Shown here: one piece after another, positions 44,385 to 46,562 of the stretch
How the letters are laid out: every line of letters starts with the position of its first letter
Position numbering within the stretch: the stretch's first letter is position 1
DNA from: an uncultured Methylobacter sp.
Lineage (GTDB): Bacteria > Pseudomonadota > Gammaproteobacteria > Methylococcales > Methylomonadaceae
DNA: 46,562 bases
Assembly (NCBI GenBank): GCA_903832775.1
Contig: CAILCX010000181.1
Location: 1-46,562 of the forward strand
Reading direction: 5' to 3'
Made by a program: the position numbers and the translations under genes
Notes under the pieces: model-generated
Databases searched by the model: none
Seen by the model: only the letters and a program-made list of their open reading frames with translations
Told to the model about the DNA's origin: nothing

Positions 44385-45551
44385 ATGGCTGGTCGTAACC
44401 ACCTTTATATTCCAGGCCCTACCAATGTGCCTAATGAAATCTTGAATGCTATGCATATCAACATGGAAGATCATCGTTCTCCCGTGTTTCCAAAATTGTT
44501 GACGCCTCTTTTACAAGACCTGAAAAAAATCTTTAAAACCGAAACAGGACAAGCGTTTATCTTTCCTGCCACCGGCACCGCAGGTTGGGAAGTCGCGTTG
44601 ACCAATACATTAAATCCTGGTGACAAGGTTTTAATTTATCGTTTTGGTCAATTTAGTCATTTATGGGCTGAAATGGCAAAACGTCTGGGCTTTGAAGTGG
44701 AAATTCATCAAGAAGTCTGGGGCAAAGGCATTCCTCTGGATAGAATTGAAGCCCGTTTAAAAGAAGACACCAACCACGAAATCAAAGCTGTTCTTGCCAC
44801 GCATAACGAAACCGCGACCGGCGTTACCAGCGATATTGGCGGCGTGCGTAAAGCATTGAATGCGGCAAACCACCCGGCATTCTTATTTGTTGATGGGGTT
44901 AGTTCCATTGCCAGTCTTGATTTTCGCATGGATGAATGGGGCGTAGACGGAGCCATCAGCGGTTCACAAAAAGGCTTTATGATGCCTGCCGGTGGTGCTT
45001 TTCTGGCTTTTAGCCAAAAAGCCTTGGCAGCCGTTGAAACCTCGACTTACCCGCGTTGTTTTCTGGACCTAAAAGACCAGATGAACACCAATAAAGACGG
45101 TTACACACCTTATACTCCAGCATTGCCGATTTTGTATGGCTTGCGTAAAGCGTTAGATTTGTTGCTCGAAGAAGGTATGGACAATGTTAATGCGCGTCAT
45201 CACCGTTTGGCCGAAGGCGTTCGTAAAGCCGTTGCCGCTTGGGGCTTAACTATTTGTGCGCAACCCGGTTTCGAGTCTGACACGGTGACTGCGATTATCG
45301 TGCCTGCCGACAAGGACGCCAAAGATGTAATTAGTACCGCTTTTAGCAAGTACGATATTTCTTTGGGTGCTGGTTTATCTGAATTGGCCGGTAAAGCTTT
45401 CCGTATCGGCCATGTTGGCGACATGAACGATGTTTCCATGTTGGGTGCTATTGCGGGCGTTGAAATGGCGATGCTGGACAATGGCTTTGACTTTAAGCCA
45501 GGCGTAGGCGTTGCTGCGGCGATTGAATACTATCGTTCAACAGCTAAGTAA
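44385..45551 (+). CDS. sga: Serine-glyoxylate aminotransferase
   Basis: Encodes a 388-residue class V PLP-dependent aminotransferase that converts serine and glyoxylate to hydroxypyruvate and glycine in the serine cycle. The start MAGRNHLYIPGPTNVP is typical of the family. The PLP lysine is K196 in SGSQKGFMMPAGG, preceded by FLFVDGVSSIASLDF with the PLP-binding aspartate D170, and ATGTAGWE (62-69) binds the phosphate. AGAGG lies 7 bases before the ATG. Followed by a strong hairpin and then by the hydroxypyruvate reductase gene on the same strand. Confidence 0.96.
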   Translation: MAGRNHLYIPGPTNVPNEILNAMHINMEDHRSPVFPKLLTPLLQDLKKIFKTETGQAFIFPATGTAGWEVALTNTLNPGDKVLIYRFGQFSHLWAEMAKRLGFEVEIHQEVWGKGIPLDRIEARLKEDTNHEIKAVLATHNETATGVTSDIGGVRKALNAANHPAFLFVDGVSSIASLDFRMDEWGVDGAISGSQKGFMMPAGGAFLAFSQKALAAVETSTYPRCFLDLKDQMNTNKDGYTPYTPALPILYGLRKALDLLLEEGMDNVNARHHRLAEGVRKAVAAWGLTICAQPGFESDTVTAIIVPADKDAKDVISTAFSKYDISLGAGLSELAGKAFRIGHVGDMNDVSMLGAIAGVEMAMLDNGFDFKPGVGVAAAIEYYRSTAK

Positions 45552-45557
45552 TAATTT

Positions 45558-45586
45558 ATGGGGCGCTTGCAATGCGCCCCATTTAC
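45558..45586 (+). terminator. GC-rich hairpin after sga
   Basis: ATGGGGCGC (45558-45566) and GCGCCCCAT (45574-45582) make a perfect 9-bp stem with a 7-base loop, 6 bases after the sga stop. Only three T follow, so it may be a weak terminator or an attenuating hairpin that separates sga from hpr in expression. Confidence 0.6.
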
Positions 45587-45769
45587 CTTAGCTTATGCAT
45601 AAATTCTGACTATCCAATCAATAGATTAATCAGCAAGAAGATAGAATTATCACTCGTTTTACCTAGTGTTTTTGGTAATTGCACCTGCATTGATCTACCT
45701 CCTGCATTCATGCAGTCGTTCGTGTCTTCGTGTTGATATTTCTTTACCCAAGCTAATCGAGGAATCCCC

Positions 45770-46562
45770 ATGAGCAAGCCTAAAGTCTTTGTTACCCGTC
45801 GCTGGCCCGCCTCAGTCGAGGCAAAACTTAAAGCCCTCTACGACGTCACGTTAAATACGGATGACCGACCGTTAACTGCCGACGAATTCAAATCAGCGCT
45901 TCAAAATTATGACGCTGTTTGCCCGACCGTTTGTGATAGTTTGCCTGCCGATGTCATCAATGTCGAAAACAAGCGTTGCAAAATTTTGGGCAATTTCGGT
46001 GTTGGCTACAATCATATCGACATTAAAGCAGCCAAAACACAAGGTTTAATCGTTACCAACACCCCTGGCGTATTGACGCACAGCACCGCCGATATTGCCA
46101 TGACCTTATTATTGATGTCGGCTCGCCGCGGCGCAGAAGGCGATCGATTGGTTCGAGCCAGGCAATGGCAAGGCTGGTGCCCGACGCACATGTTGAGTAG
46201 CGATGTTACCGGTGCAACCTTGGGTTTGATTGGTTTTGGTCGCATTGCACAGGCCATGGCCAAAAAAGCCCATCATGGTTTTGGCATGAAAATCGTCTAT
46301 TTCAAACCCAGTCCTGCCGATGAATATGTCACTGACGATCTAAGCGCTACCCGTTGCAACTCTATCGAAGAGTTATTGCAGATAGCAGATTATGTTTCTT
46401 TGCACTGCCCCGGTGGCGAAGCAACCCGTCATTTAATTAATGCTGACATGCTTAACCTAATGAAACCGTCAGCCCATTTAATTAATACGGCGCGAGGCGA
46501 TGTGGTTGATAGTGATGCTTTGATTAATGCTTTAAAAAACAAGAGAATTGCGGGGGCAGGTC
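45770..46562 (+). CDS. D-glycerate dehydrogenase/hydroxypyruvate reductase (3' end outside window)
   Basis: The first 264 codons of a D-2-hydroxyacid dehydrogenase, cut by the window end with no stop. It would reduce hydroxypyruvate, the product of Sga, to D-glycerate with NAD(P)H. Visible are MSKPKVFVTRRWPASVE, the substrate-side GNFGVGYNHID (about 74-84), the cofactor loop LGLIGFGRIAQAMA near residue 151 and the catalytic arginine R242 in NTARGDVVD. The catalytic Glu and His would lie beyond the edge. GAGGA stands before the ATG. Position after sga argues strongly for the serine-cycle enzyme (hprA type). Confidence 0.92.
   Translation, partial: MSKPKVFVTRRWPASVEAKLKALYDVTLNTDDRPLTADEFKSALQNYDAVCPTVCDSLPADVINVENKRCKILGNFGVGYNHIDIKAAKTQGLIVTNTPGVLTHSTADIAMTLLLMSARRGAEGDRLVRARQWQGWCPTHMLSSDVTGATLGLIGFGRIAQAMAKKAHHGFGMKIVYFKPSPADEYVTDDLSATRCNSIEELLQIADYVSLHCPGGEATRHLINADMLNLMKPSAHLINTARGDVVDSDALINALKNKRIAGAG

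Noticed and set aside
1-46562. Insertion sequences, prophage, CRISPR arrays, toxin-antitoxin or defence islands
   Set aside because: No transposase, integrase, cas gene, repeat-spacer array or paired toxin-antitoxin frame was found; the dynamin-like GTPase alone is not enough to claim a defence system.

Overview
The window is ordinary chromosome of a gammaproteobacterial (type I, Methylococcales, Methylobacter-like) aerobic methanotroph. The evidence is pmoA and pmoB at the left edge (PmoB keeps the copper histidines H33, H137 and H139) and a set of serine-cycle genes at the right edge. The DNA is moderately AT-rich, and the non-coding stretches around 2.3-3.6 kb are clearly richer in A+T. 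I see no insertion sequence, phage, CRISPR array or rRNA.

Layout. 1-2308: the distal part of a pmoCAB operon (pmoC would lie just outside), with hairpins in both visible intergenic gaps and a strong terminator. 2309-3601: an AT-rich stretch holding only tRNA-Leu(CAG). 3602-6579: rnr-rlmB. 6651-15272: a nearly continuous ccmABCDEFGHI-hemN-slyX cluster for cytochrome c maturation, with a heme-synthesis gene built in. 15339-17380: an Smr-domain gene facing surE-pcm. 17658-18683: a lone hypE. 18949-21318: a solitary dynamin-like GTPase, convergent with an exported, C-terminally anchored protein of unknown function. 22119-26563: a Pat-type protein acetyltransferase and a membrane diguanylate cyclase. 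26601-30208: lnt, a small membrane protein, an M23 peptidase, a glutaredoxin-like protein and a YqhA/UPF0114 protein. 30238-33918: metH. 34013-37812: small and poorly known genes, including a 43-residue membrane microprotein with its own promoter, terminator and highly-expressed-type codon use, an HTTM-DCC fusion, and a 37-residue lipoprotein. 37997-40880: trkH and trkA. 40968-46562: mtkB, mtkA and mcl on the minus strand, divergent from sga and a truncated hydroxypyruvate/glycerate dehydrogenase gene.

How it fits together. Particulate methane monooxygenase makes methanol. Methanol oxidation in such organisms depends on periplasmic c-type cytochromes, which the Ccm system assembles with heme that HemN can help supply when oxygen is low. 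The serine-cycle enzymes (Sga, Hpr, MtkAB, Mcl) interconvert C2, C3 and C4 intermediates at the one-carbon branch. The remainder is housekeeping: RNA decay, rRNA methylation, protein repair, lipoprotein maturation, methionine synthesis and potassium uptake.

The best candidates for something undescribed are the 43-residue microprotein at 35402-35533, the small lipoprotein at 37699-37812 with a palindrome on its predicted transcription start, the exported protein at 21394-21981 whose mature form may begin with histidine, and the HTTM-DCC fusion. None of these has a function I can assign from sequence alone.
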